Positions 45,314 through 54,778 are shown, counted from the first letter of the stretch. The stretch: 64,000 nucleotides of DNA from Ruegeria sp. HKCCD7303 (GCF_013111185.1 NZ_WVRE01000001.1:248001-312000), one strand, 5' to 3'. The notes: generated by a model from the sequence alone, not told the origin. A program made the numbers and translations.

Positions 45314-45942
45314 AACGCGCGCCAACGCATAGTTATCCGGGCATCAACCTTGGGGAACGCCACGCGAGTGCCGACAAGGCGACAGAGGTTGTCACCTTTG
45401 GTTTCTGGGTCTTCCTGATGAGCGATCTGGTCTATTTCGGCCTGATGTTTGCAATCTATATCACAATGATTGATGCGCAGGCAGGTGGACCCGGTCCGCA
45501 CGAACTGTTCGATCTGAAAAGTGTCTTTGCTCAAACCCTGATCTTGTTGACCAGCAGCCTGACTGTCGGTCTTGCCATGCTGGCCTTAAAGTACAACTTG
45601 CCGCGCGGGCGCATCATTCTTTGGTTTGGGGTTACGCTTTTGTTGGGACTCAGCTTTCTGGTTCTTGAACTGCGTGACTTCATGGCCATGGCGGAAAAAG
45701 GCGGTGTTCCACAACGCAGCGGCTTCCTATCGGCATTCTTCGGTCTGGTCCCGCTGCATGGTTTGCACGTTGCGGCGGGATGTCTGTGGCTGATCGTTCT
45801 GGGCATTCAATTGCGCGCGAAAGGAATGACAGACCTGATTATCTCACGCGTGGTGCGTCTGGCGTTGTTCTGGCACTTCCTTGACCTGATCTGGATCGGA
45901 ATAATCACCATCGTTTATTTCGGAGGTCTGACCTATGGATAA
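45310..45942 (+). CDS. cyoC: Cytochrome bo-type quinol oxidase subunit III (CyoC-like)
   Basis: A 210-residue membrane protein with five predicted helices, the number expected for CyoC. Typical features are FGFWVFLMSDLVYFGLMFA in the first helix, LHGLHVAAGCLWL, and a C-terminal ALFWHFLDLIWI segment. It stabilises the oxidase core and lies between subunits I and IV. Its last 8 bases overlap the cyoD start. Confidence 0.93.
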   Translation: MKRAPTHSYPGINLGERHASADKATEVVTFGFWVFLMSDLVYFGLMFAIYITMIDAQAGGPGPHELFDLKSVFAQTLILLTSSLTVGLAMLALKYNLPRGRIILWFGVTLLLGLSFLVLELRDFMAMAEKGGVPQRSGFLSAFFGLVPLHGLHVAAGCLWLIVLGIQLRAKGMTDLIISRVVRLALFWHFLDLIWIGIITIVYFGGLTYG

Positions 45943-46261
45943 GCGCTCTGAAATGCACCGTCGTGAGCGGCGACGTTATGTGATCGGATATGGCGGGTCG
46001 CTGTTGCTTACACTGGCCATGTTTGGCGTGGCGCATCTATTCGGGATCGAAACCACTGGCGTGTATCTGACAATTGGATTGCTTGGTCTGGCACAGCTTG
46101 TTTTGCAGCTAGTTTATTTCCTGCATATCGACCGTCGTCGCAGCAGCCGGGAAGACCTGCACCTTGTGCTGTTTTCCACGATGGTTTTGTTGATTATGAT
46201 TCTGGGTACGGTTTGGGTGTTGGGCAACCTGGCGATCCGAATGCATATGCATGTGATGTAA
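45935..46261 (+). CDS. cyoD: Cytochrome bo-type quinol oxidase subunit IV (CyoD-like)
   Basis: A 108-residue protein with three predicted membrane helices and a short charged N-terminus, as in CyoD. The QLVYFLHIDRR segment between helices two and three is characteristic. It ends the oxidase operon; no cyoE (haem O synthase) gene follows, so the enzyme must get its haem from a farnesyltransferase encoded elsewhere. Confidence 0.92.
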   Translation: MDKRSEMHRRERRRYVIGYGGSLLLTLAMFGVAHLFGIETTGVYLTIGLLGLAQLVLQLVYFLHIDRRRSSREDLHLVLFSTMVLLIMILGTVWVLGNLAIRMHMHVM

Positions 46262-46289
46262 TAGGCAGCGCACAACAAAGGTAAACGGC

Positions 46290-47273
46290 ATGAGACCTCT
46301 CAAAACCATAGCCATTGCTGTTATGTTGGCAGTAATCGGTGTGGGTTTGCTGTTGTTTTGGCGGCACGAGGAACGGTACCCATCCACCCAGGATGCTTAT
46401 ATCGGCGCCAACATCATTTATGTGGCAGCCCAGGTGACCGGGCAAGTGGCGGAAGTCCAGATTTCCGATAACCAATCGGTTAAGAATGGCGATCTCCTGT
46501 TCACTATTGACGATACGCAGTTCAAAGCCTCCGTCGACGCGGCCAAAGCTGATCTGGACAGTGCCATTCAACAGGCCAAGTCGTACTCGACACAAATTAC
46601 GGCCGCTGAAGCGTCCGTTCAAAGCGCCCAATCTGCTTATGACACTGCAAATAAGAGCCTAGAGCGCGCGAAAGCCCTGTTTGCTGCAGGTGATGTCGCG
46701 CAGGCCTCATTGGACCAGACGACATCAGAATTCGCGCAGGCCTCGGCACGGCTGACGACCAGCCAATCCAGCTTGTTGGCGCTGCAAAGCGGGTTGGAAG
46801 CAAAACAGGACGACATCCTGTCATCTCAGGCGCAGCTTGAGATCGCCGAAACAAACCTGGCTTGGACCAAGGTCTATGCGGTCGCAGATGGCTGGATCGC
46901 CAATCTGACGTTGCGCCCCGGATCTTCGGTCTCTGCCAACGCGCCTCAATTCTCGATTGTTGAGTCCTCGGATTGGTGGGTAGACGCTAATTTCAAGGAA
47001 ACGTCGTTGCCTCGTATCCGGCCCGGGCAGCCTGTGACAGTTCACGTCGACATGCTGCCGGGGGTGAAGCTTACCGGCAAGGTGGCCTCAATCGGACGCG
47101 GTTCAGGAGACACATTCTCTTTGCTGCCGTCCGAGAATGCCAGTGGAAACTGGGTCAAGGTCACACGGCGTTTTCCGGTTCGTATCGCACTTGATCCGAC
47201 CGATGCTCCGTTGCGGGTCGGCGGCAGCAGCAAAGTTGTCGTGGACACAACGGGCCCGGCGGACGGAAAATGA
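46290..47273 (+). CDS. EmrA/HlyD-family membrane fusion protein
   Basis: A 327-residue periplasmic adaptor. One N-terminal membrane helix is followed by a lipoyl-like half (TQDAYIGANIIYVAAQVTG), a coiled coil of about 110 residues, the second lipoyl half (VYAVADGWIANLTLRPGSSV) and a beta-barrel (WWVDANFKE). The layout is that of EmrA and HlyD-type partners of MFS efflux pumps. It starts 28 bases after cyoD and overlaps the MFS gene by 4 bases, so the efflux pair may be cotranscribed with the oxidase operon. An outer-membrane channel gene is not present here. Confidence 0.9.
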   Translation: MRPLKTIAIAVMLAVIGVGLLLFWRHEERYPSTQDAYIGANIIYVAAQVTGQVAEVQISDNQSVKNGDLLFTIDDTQFKASVDAAKADLDSAIQQAKSYSTQITAAEASVQSAQSAYDTANKSLERAKALFAAGDVAQASLDQTTSEFAQASARLTTSQSSLLALQSGLEAKQDDILSSQAQLEIAETNLAWTKVYAVADGWIANLTLRPGSSVSANAPQFSIVESSDWWVDANFKETSLPRIRPGQPVTVHVDMLPGVKLTGKVASIGRGSGDTFSLLPSENASGNWVKVTRRFPVRIALDPTDAPLRVGGSSKVVVDTTGPADGK

Positions 47274-48793
47274 CTTCGGCGGCGTCCGGCCCTGTCAACC
47301 GGGTGATCGTGGTTGCTGTTGTTCTCAGCGCCATATTGGAAGTGCTGGACAGCACGATTGTCAACGTTGCCTTGCCGCATATTCAGGCCGCGTTTGGGGC
47401 GACAACCGACCAAGCGACATGGATTCTGACCAGCTATATCGTATCGGCGGTTGTCATAATGCCACTGACTGGCTTTGTGGCCCGCCGTGTTGGTCGGCGA
47501 CGTTTGATCCTTACAGCAGTGAGCGGCTTTGCAGTTATGTCGATGATGTGCGGCTTGTCTTGGAGCTTGGAAGTTATTGTTGCCTTTCGGCTGGCCCAGG
47601 GCATGTTTGGCGCTTTCCTGATCCCATTATCGCAATCGATCCTGTTCGACGCCTTCCCCAGAGAAGAGCGTGGGAAGGCGATGGCGGTTTTCGGCTTGGG
47701 GGTCGTAGTGGCACCCGTTCTTGGGCCGACGGTTGGTGCGATCCTGACCGAGTATTTCTCGTGGCGGATGGTGTTTTTCGTCAACTTGCCTGTGGCCGCC
47801 CTTGCCCTTTTGTTGCTGGCCGGGGAATTGCCCGAAGACAAGACCGAGGATGTACAGATCGACTGGAAAGGTCTGGCCTTGTTGGCACTTGGCATCGGGT
47901 GTCTGCAATTTGTCCTGGATCAGGGCGAAACCATGGATTGGATGTCGTCTCGTGTCATTCAAGTGGCTGTGGTCGCGTCGGTGCTGGGCGCGATCGGGTT
48001 TATTGTTCACGCATTGACCGCGCGTAACGCGGTTGTGGATCTGCGTTTGTTTGCGGACCGCAATTTTGCCCTGTGCAATCTGGTCATCGCCGGATTTGCG
48101 GTCTCATTGTTTGGCGGTATTGCGGTTCTGCCAACGCTCGTACAAAACCTTCTGGATTTTCCCGTTATCGCTTCAGGCCACCTTTTTATTCCGCGCGGTT
48201 TGACAGCAGGATTGTCGATGGTTCTGACCGGCGCCGTACTGGTTCATCGTTTCGATCCACGCTTATTGGCGGGCGCCGGATTGTTGCTGACTGCGATTGG
48301 GAACTTCATGATGGGTGCCATCAACCTCAATGCCGGGTTTTGGGAGCTGGCGTGGCCCGGAGCCATCAGTGGGTTAGGGATGGGTTTGGTCTTTGTGCCT
48401 ATGTCTATTCTGGCGTTTGAAAGTATCAGCCAAAACCGACAAGACGAAGCCTCTGGCCTGTTCAACGTCACTCGCCAGTTGGGCTCATCGGTTGGCATCT
48501 CTCTGGTCGGCACATGGATCGTACGTGGACTTCAGACCAACACGGCGGTCCTAAGCCAGAATGTGACGCCCTATAATCCTGCGGCGCAAGCTTACCTGAA
48601 GCCGCTTGGCTTGACACCAGACAGCCCACAGGGCGCTGCGATCCTGGGTCAGGAAATCGCGAAGCAGGCAGAACTGATCTCTTACCTGACCGTTTTCAAC
48701 AATCTTGGCCTGCTGGCCCTGGCGACAATTCCGCTATTGTTTTTCTGTCGTGCGCCAAAGCCGGGAACCCAGACGGCTGTCCACGTGCATTGA
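47270..48793 (+). CDS. EmrB-like DHA2-family MFS multidrug efflux transporter
   Basis: A 507-residue transporter with about 14 membrane helices. The DHA2 signatures are visible: LDSTIVNVALPHIQ in helix 1, TSYIVSAVVIMPLTG, and the motif C-like segment GLGVVVAPVLGPTVGAIL. It uses the proton gradient to expel hydrophobic compounds through the preceding EmrA-like adaptor. The substrate range cannot be told. It is convergent with the Mla-type lipoprotein gene. Confidence 0.92.
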   Translation: MTSAASGPVNRVIVVAVVLSAILEVLDSTIVNVALPHIQAAFGATTDQATWILTSYIVSAVVIMPLTGFVARRVGRRRLILTAVSGFAVMSMMCGLSWSLEVIVAFRLAQGMFGAFLIPLSQSILFDAFPREERGKAMAVFGLGVVVAPVLGPTVGAILTEYFSWRMVFFVNLPVAALALLLLAGELPEDKTEDVQIDWKGLALLALGIGCLQFVLDQGETMDWMSSRVIQVAVVASVLGAIGFIVHALTARNAVVDLRLFADRNFALCNLVIAGFAVSLFGGIAVLPTLVQNLLDFPVIASGHLFIPRGLTAGLSMVLTGAVLVHRFDPRLLAGAGLLLTAIGNFMMGAINLNAGFWELAWPGAISGLGMGLVFVPMSILAFESISQNRQDEASGLFNVTRQLGSSVGISLVGTWIVRGLQTNTAVLSQNVTPYNPAAQAYLKPLGLTPDSPQGAAILGQEIAKQAELISYLTVFNNLGLLALATIPLLFFCRAPKPGTQTAVHVH

Positions 48794-48814
48794 TCCACGG
48801 AAACTTCAATAAAT

Positions 48815-48850
48815 ACCTTTTCCCCGACTGTACCAGATCGGGAACAAGGT
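48815..48850. terminator. Imperfect hairpin between convergent emrB-like and Mla lipoprotein genes
   Basis: Two 13-base arms (48,815-48,827 and 48,838-48,850) pair with two mismatches around a 10-base loop, in the 92-base gap between two convergent genes. ACCTTTT lies on one side and AAGGTTT on the other, so it could end transcription from both directions. The stem is weaker than the katG one. Confidence 0.5.
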
Positions 48851-48885
48851 TTCCCCACGATTTCAAGTGAAGTGACAGTCACAGA

Positions 48886-49542
48886 TCAGTTAGGGTTTGA
48901 CCTTGGGTTATTCACCACATGTGTGTTGATCCTGCGAATGCTCCATTCGACCGCATCTCGCATCGCGCGGCCCAAGGCCTTGTCAAAGGCTTCGATCAGA
49001 TCAGGTGTTTGTTCACTAGCGGCCACGACATTTTCCTGGAACGAGCTGGATGCAATAATCTTGTCTTCGTACTCATCAATGACCTTAATATTCATACGCA
49101 CTTCAATACGGACCGATTTACTGGTCTCTGTTTCTTGGACCACAATGCCCTGAAATTCACGCAGGTCAGGTGCAATCACATAGTCTGCGCGCAGGCCAAC
49201 GGTAGATCGACCAACCGCCGCAACTTTTCCCGAATTCTCGTAGCTTTCCACCAACAGCGTTTGAACGATCAAAGGAGCACGATCTACCCAACGCGCGCGC
49301 GGAAGGTACTGCACCTGCAAGGGCGTCGGCTGAATAGCGATCTGATCTGTGTTCACTGCCGCAGTTGCTGTTGGTTCCTCGACAACGATCTGCTTTTGAA
49401 TTCGGGGCAGTGCGGACGAAAACGTGCTTTTGGGCGTCAATAAATAAAGGTCGTTGGGCTTGGCCGCCTGTTGCAACGTACCTAGGCCAGCGCAGCCGCC
49501 GATCAGGGCAAATGCCAGCAATGCGAGAACAGGCTTGATCAT
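48886..49542 (-). CDS. ABC-type transport auxiliary lipoprotein of the Mla/Pqi type
   Basis: A 218-residue lipoprotein with a signal ending in LIGGC (Cys17). The body resembles the auxiliary lipoproteins (PqiC/DUF330-like) that accompany MCE-type transport systems: NDLYLLTPKST near the N-terminus and a C-terminal helix with DKALGRAMRDAVEW. It is predicted to sit in the outer membrane and to interact with the MCE protein. It overlaps mlaD by 4 bases as the last gene of the Mla-type operon. Assignment is by family resemblance and position. Confidence 0.8.
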   Translation of the reverse strand: MIKPVLALLAFALIGGCAGLGTLQQAAKPNDLYLLTPKSTFSSALPRIQKQIVVEEPTATAAVNTDQIAIQPTPLQVQYLPRARWVDRAPLIVQTLLVESYENSGKVAAVGRSTVGLRADYVIAPDLREFQGIVVQETETSKSVRIEVRMNIKVIDEYEDKIIASSSFQENVVAASEQTPDLIEAFDKALGRAMRDAVEWSIRRINTHVVNNPRSNPN

Positions 49543-50855
49543 TGGCGGAACTCCGATGCTTGAGTGCCCAACAGGAATCGTGCGGGATCCCGTTCAATCT
49601 TATCCACCAGTCGGTCGAGACTGATAACAAGTCGTTGGGATTCTTCGATGAAGCGGATAAATTGCGGAAGGCCGACGCGCAGGAAATCCGAAACTTGGCG
49701 ACGATTGTTCTGAACGATGCCGTCGATGGTGCCCAGCAGTTCAGACGCAGAATTCGATGCGCTTAGAACGTCGTCCGAGATTTGATCGATCTTTTCGGTC
49801 ACGTTCGAGACCGTCTCGGTCACTTGATTAGCCGCTTTGCGGATGTCAGCAGCCACAGGCGCGACTTCTTCTTCCATCACCCGATTGGCTGAGTTGAACG
49901 CCGTCTCTGCCGAAGACAGCGCCCCCTTCGCCGTGTCCATCGCCGACGTAATCGACCCCAATGTCGTATTGGCGTTCAGAACGGTTTCGTTGACAATTTC
50001 CAAGGTGACGCTGCCTTCGTCCGACAACAACGTCAAACGTTCAGCCAGTTGCGCGCCGCGTTCAATGAAAGGTCGAATGTCCTCTTGCAGGATCTGGTCC
50101 GCCGTTTGGATCGTAGTTTTTGCTTCGTCCAACGCGGCCTTGGCGGATTCTGATGCGGTTTTGACCGAGTCCAGCGTATCCGTTCCTGTCTCAAGCGTTG
50201 TCTGAGCTGTTTCGATCAATGGATCCAGACGCTTAGAGAATTCGCCAATGTCCTTGGCGGCATTACCAATATCGCTGGCGACAGACTCAAAGCTTGTCAA
50301 AGTGTTGTCCAACCGTCCTGTAGCCGACGCAAGATTGTCTAGTATACCGCTCACGGCTTCCCTGTTCTTGTCGTCAACGACCTTGTTGAGGCTTTCCAAA
50401 AGTGTGACGGCCTCATCCAACACTTTCGGTGCGCCTTCAAACAGTGACTGGATTGTGCTGCGTTTGCTTTTGATCACGCTGTTTTGTGCCAGTCGTTGTG
50501 CGCTCGCCGACCCACCGGTCAACTCGACATAGCCAACCCCGGTCACACCTAGGGACTGCAACTGGGCAATCGTTTCCTCGGTGATTGGAATATCTGCATC
50601 CACTTCGATGCGAACTCTGACTTTCGAGGGGTCGTCTTCATCCAAATTCAACGAAATAACCTGGCCAACAGGAAGGCCGTTGAAGCTCACACCTCCCGCA
50701 GCAGAAAGCCCCGAGACATTGTCGAATAAGACGTCGTAATAAGCGTATTGGCGTGTGACCTCAAATTTCGCAAGCCAAAGGAAAAAACCAAACGCGCCCA
50801 GAAGCCCTGCAAGGGTAAACGCGCCGATCAGGATATAATTCGCTCGGGTTTCCAT
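49539..50855 (-). CDS. mlaD: MlaD/MCE-domain substrate-binding protein
   Basis: A 438-residue protein with one N-terminal membrane helix (ILIGAFTLAGLLGAFGFFLWLA), an MCE domain at about residues 35-120 (VSFNGLPVGQVISL, then GYVELTGG) and a long helical tail of about 300 residues with coiled-coil-like heptads. The tail is much longer than in E. coli MlaD and recalls MCE proteins that form tunnels or needles. It handles phospholipid between the membranes together with MlaE and MlaF. The ATG at 50,855 was chosen because the helix begins immediately after it. It starts five bases past the mlaF stop. Confidence 0.9.
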   Translation of the reverse strand: METRANYILIGAFTLAGLLGAFGFFLWLAKFEVTRQYAYYDVLFDNVSGLSAAGGVSFNGLPVGQVISLNLDEDDPSKVRVRIEVDADIPITEETIAQLQSLGVTGVGYVELTGGSASAQRLAQNSVIKSKRSTIQSLFEGAPKVLDEAVTLLESLNKVVDDKNREAVSGILDNLASATGRLDNTLTSFESVASDIGNAAKDIGEFSKRLDPLIETAQTTLETGTDTLDSVKTASESAKAALDEAKTTIQTADQILQEDIRPFIERGAQLAERLTLLSDEGSVTLEIVNETVLNANTTLGSITSAMDTAKGALSSAETAFNSANRVMEEEVAPVAADIRKAANQVTETVSNVTEKIDQISDDVLSASNSASELLGTIDGIVQNNRRQVSDFLRVGLPQFIRFIEESQRLVISLDRLVDKIERDPARFLLGTQASEFRQ

Positions 50856-50860
50856 TGCCT

Positions 50861-51676
50861 CTACCTGTCCTGGCCCTTTTGTTGTGCTGCGCGGGCGCGG
50901 GGGCCTGTGAAGTATTCCTGCACCCAAGGATGATCGACCTTGGTCATGTCTTCTATCGGACCTTCGACCAGTACGCGCTGTTCTGCAAGCACAGCAATCC
51001 GGTCGCAGATGGCATAAAGGCTATCCAGATCATGGGTGACCATGAACACTGTCAACCCAAGAGCCTGCTGCAATTCGCCAATCAACTCATCATAAGCCGC
51101 CGCGCCAATAGGGTCCAATCCGGCGGTCGGTTCATCCAGAAACACGATTTCGGGGTCCAAGGCCAATGCCCGGGCCAGCGCCGCGCGCTTGCGCATACCG
51201 CCGGAAAGCTCGGACGGAAACTTGCCGCAACTCAGCTGAGGCAACCCAACCAGGCTGATCTTCAGCGCGCCCAGCGACTCCATCAGCTTTTCGCTCAGAC
51301 CCGTGTGCTCGCGCAGCGGGGCCATTACGTTTTGCAGGACGGTCAAAGACGAAAACAGAGCGCCGTCCTGGAATGCCACACCCCAATGGCGTTCGATGCT
51401 GCGCCGATCTTCCTCGGGGCCGTTCAAGACATCGACACCCAGAACTTCGATGCTGCCCGCCGCCGGCGTGTTCAGCCCTACAATTGTTCTGAGCAATACC
51501 GATTTACCAGTGCCGGACCCGCCGACAATTCCCAGAACTTCGCCGCGCCAGACATCGAGGTCCAGATTATCATGCACCACCTGCGATCCGAACTGGTTTC
51601 TAAGGCCGCGCACACGGATCACAGCGTCACGTTGTGACGCCGTTGAACTCGTTGCCTCTTGTATTCTGCTGTTCAT
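50861..51676 (-). CDS. mlaF: Mla-type phospholipid transporter ATP-binding protein
   Basis: A 271-residue ABC ATPase with Walker A GGSGTGKSVLL, Q-loop FQDGALFSSLTV, signature LSGGMRKRAALARA, Walker B IVFLDEPTAGLDP and switch histidine in VTHDLDS. The FQDGALFSSLTV and GGMRKRAALARA variants are characteristic of MlaF. It starts one base after the mlaE stop and powers the lipid transport complex from the cytoplasm. Confidence 0.95.
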   Translation of the reverse strand: MNSRIQEATSSTASQRDAVIRVRGLRNQFGSQVVHDNLDLDVWRGEVLGIVGGSGTGKSVLLRTIVGLNTPAAGSIEVLGVDVLNGPEEDRRSIERHWGVAFQDGALFSSLTVLQNVMAPLREHTGLSEKLMESLGALKISLVGLPQLSCGKFPSELSGGMRKRAALARALALDPEIVFLDEPTAGLDPIGAAAYDELIGELQQALGLTVFMVTHDLDSLYAICDRIAVLAEQRVLVEGPIEDMTKVDHPWVQEYFTGPRARAAQQKGQDR

Positions 51677-51677
51677 G

Positions 51678-52802
51678 TCAGATTCCGACCTCTGAGAAGA
51701 AAATCGAAAACAGGGCGTCAATTACTATGACCATGAAGATGGATTGCACAACCGAAGCGGTTGTACGCTGACCCACGCTTTGTGCAGATCCTCTGACCTG
51801 CATGGCCTGCCAGCAGGAGATTACTCCAATAACCAACGCAAAAAAGGGCGCTTTGATCAGACCAACGGCCAGTTGCCAGACATCCGTATTCTCCTTCAAT
51901 CGCGTCAGAAACATGCCGGGGCTTACGCCCAGATCAATCCAGCTCATCAAGGCGCCACCGAATAAACCCGCTATGTCCGAGATAAACCCCAGAATGGGCA
52001 ACATGATCAAAAGGGCGAGGACACGGGGAATTACCAGCACTTCAATCGGGTCCAGCCCCAAGGTTCGCATGGCATCAATCTCTTCCTGCACTTTCATCGA
52101 ACCGATCGAGGCAGTGAACGCCGAGCCTGAGCGACCCGCAACAATGATCGCGGTCAACAAAATCCCAAGCTCTCGTAAGACCGAGATTGAGATCAACTCC
52201 ACTACAAATATCTCTGCGCCAAACTGCTTGAGCTGCGTCGCGCCTTGAAAAGCCAAAACAACACCGATCAGAAACCCCATCAGAGCCACGATGGGAAGGG
52301 CTTTGACACCGGTTTCCTCCATATGCGTGACGAGGGCCGCCTTACGCAGCCGCCATGGCATGACCATGGTGCGGAACAGCCGGTGTAGCGTAAGTCCCAA
52401 AAATTCAAGGATTGAAAGCGTGTCCTTCCAAGCCCCGAAGGTGCCGCGACCCACATCTGCCACCCAATCCATGAAACTGCGGGGATCTTCGAGCTTGCCG
52501 GGTTTGCCCGGGATCGAGCGGGTTACGGTATCAATAAGCGTCGCATGTGCAGGCTTTGCCCCCAGAATTTCCACTGCCCCACCGTTCGAGGTGAAACGCT
52601 TACCAAGATCCGCGATCAACCATGCACCTCCGGTGTCGAGGGCCTCGATCTGGGACAAATCAAAAACGACCTTGTCAGCCGAGGGTTGTATAGCTGCAAA
52701 ATCATGCTCCACTGATGCCAAAGATTGCGTGAGCAATTCACCCGAAATACGGACATGAGTGCCTTCGGTGTCGCGCTCGGATGAGATCATTGGCTTCGTC
52801 AT
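51678..52802 (-). CDS. mlaE: Mla-type permease with N-terminal STAS domain
   Basis: A 374-residue inner-membrane permease. Residues 1-100 form a STAS-like domain (VVFDLSQIEALDTGGAWLIADL), fused in front of an MlaE permease domain with the family motifs GATQLKQFGAEIFVVELI and SGSAFTASIGSMKVQEEIDAM. In gammaproteobacteria the STAS part is a separate protein (MlaB); fusion is common in alphaproteobacteria. It is the first gene of the mlaE-mlaF-mlaD-lipoprotein operon, which maintains outer-membrane lipid asymmetry or moves phospholipid to it. Confidence 0.92.
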   Translation of the reverse strand: MTKPMISSERDTEGTHVRISGELLTQSLASVEHDFAAIQPSADKVVFDLSQIEALDTGGAWLIADLGKRFTSNGGAVEILGAKPAHATLIDTVTRSIPGKPGKLEDPRSFMDWVADVGRGTFGAWKDTLSILEFLGLTLHRLFRTMVMPWRLRKAALVTHMEETGVKALPIVALMGFLIGVVLAFQGATQLKQFGAEIFVVELISISVLRELGILLTAIIVAGRSGSAFTASIGSMKVQEEIDAMRTLGLDPIEVLVIPRVLALLIMLPILGFISDIAGLFGGALMSWIDLGVSPGMFLTRLKENTDVWQLAVGLIKAPFFALVIGVISCWQAMQVRGSAQSVGQRTTASVVQSIFMVIVIDALFSIFFSEVGI

Positions 52803-53023
52803 AAAGCCATGTGAAGTAAAACGCTCTGAGCCTTCAAGTCTTTGTTCTGAAAGATCGGGTTTTTGCGGTGCAGGATGGCCCTCGCGTCACGCCTTGTTTG
52901 GTGCGGCCAGGTTTTCGGGCTCGGGTGTACAAGAAAGTGTTGGCTACTTATTTAATCAGTTGCTTGAGCCCAGGATGCGAGACACAGTCCGCGTGGGAGT
53001 CGAGGTTGAAGCGGAGTGTTCAG

Positions 53024-54556
53024 ATGTCTCAGGCCAAAAACGTCTTGTTCATCATCATTGATCAACTTCGGGCTGATTGCCTGAGCGGCGCTTTGGCAGA
53101 TTATGTGGATCTTCCGAATTTGCGGGCATTCATGCAAGAGGCTGTGACCTTTACGCGGCATTACTCGGTCACCAACCCCTGTGGGCCTTCGCGGGCTTCG
53201 CTTTTGACCGGGCAATATGCGATGAACCACCGTTCGGTGCGAAATGGAACGCCACTGCGTCACGATACCCCCAATATCGCCACGGAAATGCGCAAAGCGG
53301 GATACATGCCGTTGCTGTTCGGCTATACGGATACATCTGCCGATCCGCGTGTCCATGACGCCAATGATCCGGTACTCAAATCATATGAGCAGTCCATGAC
53401 CGGGTTTCTTGAGGTGGTCGAAATGCGCCTTGAAGAGTCATATCCCTGGCAAGCACATCTGATGAAAAAGGGATATGAGTTCGATCAGTACTGGGATGTT
53501 TACAAACCCACCTCGAAAGACGGTCAGACCCCCAAATTGAACGACCCGGCGCTCTATCGGGCCGAAGACAGTGACACGGCGTTTCTGACGGATGCGTTTC
53601 TTGAAGGCATCGCGCCTCATTGTGGCGAGGGTTGGTTTGCTCATTTGACCTATATCCGCCCACATCCGCCTCTGGTCGCACCCGCGCCGTACAACGACAT
53701 GTACAATCCGGCAGAAATCCCTCTGCCACAACGGTTGCACAGCACGGAAGCCGAGAAGGACCTGCACCCGTTCTTTGGGCCAACACAGAATTCCTATACA
53801 GCCAAAGACTTTGTGCACGGCTTTGATGAAGTCGAGCCGACGGACGAGAACATTCGCACTCTGCGCGCTGTCTATCTTGGTCTGGCAACAGAGGTCGATC
53901 ACCATATCGGTCGTGTGGTGAAACACCTCAAGGACAGCGGGCAATATGACGACACGATGCTTGTGATCACAGCTGATCATGGCGAAATGTTGGGGGATCG
54001 CCACAGCTGGGGTAAGATGACCGTCTATGACGCAGCCTATCATACTCCTTTGATGATCCGTTTGCCCGGGAACAATGATCAGGCGGGTGCACGAGTCAGT
54101 GTTCCAACTGAATCGGTCGATGTCGCGCCAACGATCCTGCGCTGGATTGGGCAACCGGCTCCGAACGCGATGGATGGTCGATCCTTGATGCCGCTGTTGC
54201 GCGATGAAGTTCCAGAGGACTGGCGCAGCTATTCGTTCAGCGAGCTGGATTTCTCGGAACCTGAAAACCCGACTCTGTGGCAACAGCAACTTGAAACGGG
54301 CAACAGCGACTCGTGCCTGGGAATTCTGCGAGACGAGCGATTTACTCTGATCGAGTTCGCCGCCGACCTGCCGCCGATCCTGTTTGACCATCAGAGCAAA
54401 GGCGAATTTGAGAATGTGGCGCACAAGCCTGAACTGGCGCCGGATTTGGCCCGATTAAGCCGTCAGATGCTGCGGCACCGGATGAAGAACATGGACCATA
54501 CACTTTCGCTGCATTCGATTACATCTGAAGGTGCAAAATCCCGTTCTCGATACTGA
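53024..54556 (+). CDS. Phosphonate monoester hydrolase/sulfatase-type alkaline phosphatase superfamily enzyme
   Basis: A 510-residue hydrolase. Its nucleophile region TNPCGPSRASLLTG fits the C-x-P-S-R sulfatase motif, so Cys53 should be converted to formylglycine. Metal-binding Asp residues lie near the N-terminus (FIIIDQLRAD) and in VITADHGEMLGD. Length, the MNHRSVRN segment and the C-terminus resemble Rhizobium phosphonate monoester hydrolases more than classical arylsulfatases. It could cleave phosphonate or phosphodiester monoesters, or sulfate esters; activity in this family is broad. No signal peptide is seen, implying cytoplasmic action. GGAG precedes the ATG at 53,024. It stands alone with no sulfatase-maturase or phosphonate genes beside it. 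Confidence 0.82.
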   Translation: MSQAKNVLFIIIDQLRADCLSGALADYVDLPNLRAFMQEAVTFTRHYSVTNPCGPSRASLLTGQYAMNHRSVRNGTPLRHDTPNIATEMRKAGYMPLLFGYTDTSADPRVHDANDPVLKSYEQSMTGFLEVVEMRLEESYPWQAHLMKKGYEFDQYWDVYKPTSKDGQTPKLNDPALYRAEDSDTAFLTDAFLEGIAPHCGEGWFAHLTYIRPHPPLVAPAPYNDMYNPAEIPLPQRLHSTEAEKDLHPFFGPTQNSYTAKDFVHGFDEVEPTDENIRTLRAVYLGLATEVDHHIGRVVKHLKDSGQYDDTMLVITADHGEMLGDRHSWGKMTVYDAAYHTPLMIRLPGNNDQAGARVSVPTESVDVAPTILRWIGQPAPNAMDGRSLMPLLRDEVPEDWRSYSFSELDFSEPENPTLWQQQLETGNSDSCLGILRDERFTLIEFAADLPPILFDHQSKGEFENVAHKPELAPDLARLSRQMLRHRMKNMDHTLSLHSITSEGAKSRSRY

Positions 54557-54778
54557 TCGCCCTGTGTGTGGCTTAGAACTTTCCCTGAAAAATTGTAGAC
54601 AAATTCATATCTTACGATATCGTTCTTGTGAAATACGCATCGTTTTACGCTCTGACGGCCAGCGGTAATTGAGCTGCGTTTTTTTCGGTTTTGAATTATT
54701 TGTCCAGATCGGCTTGTCAGCGATTTCAAAGTTCCAAACACACCTTTGTGCACACAAGGGGTTCCGGGGAGGACAGGA

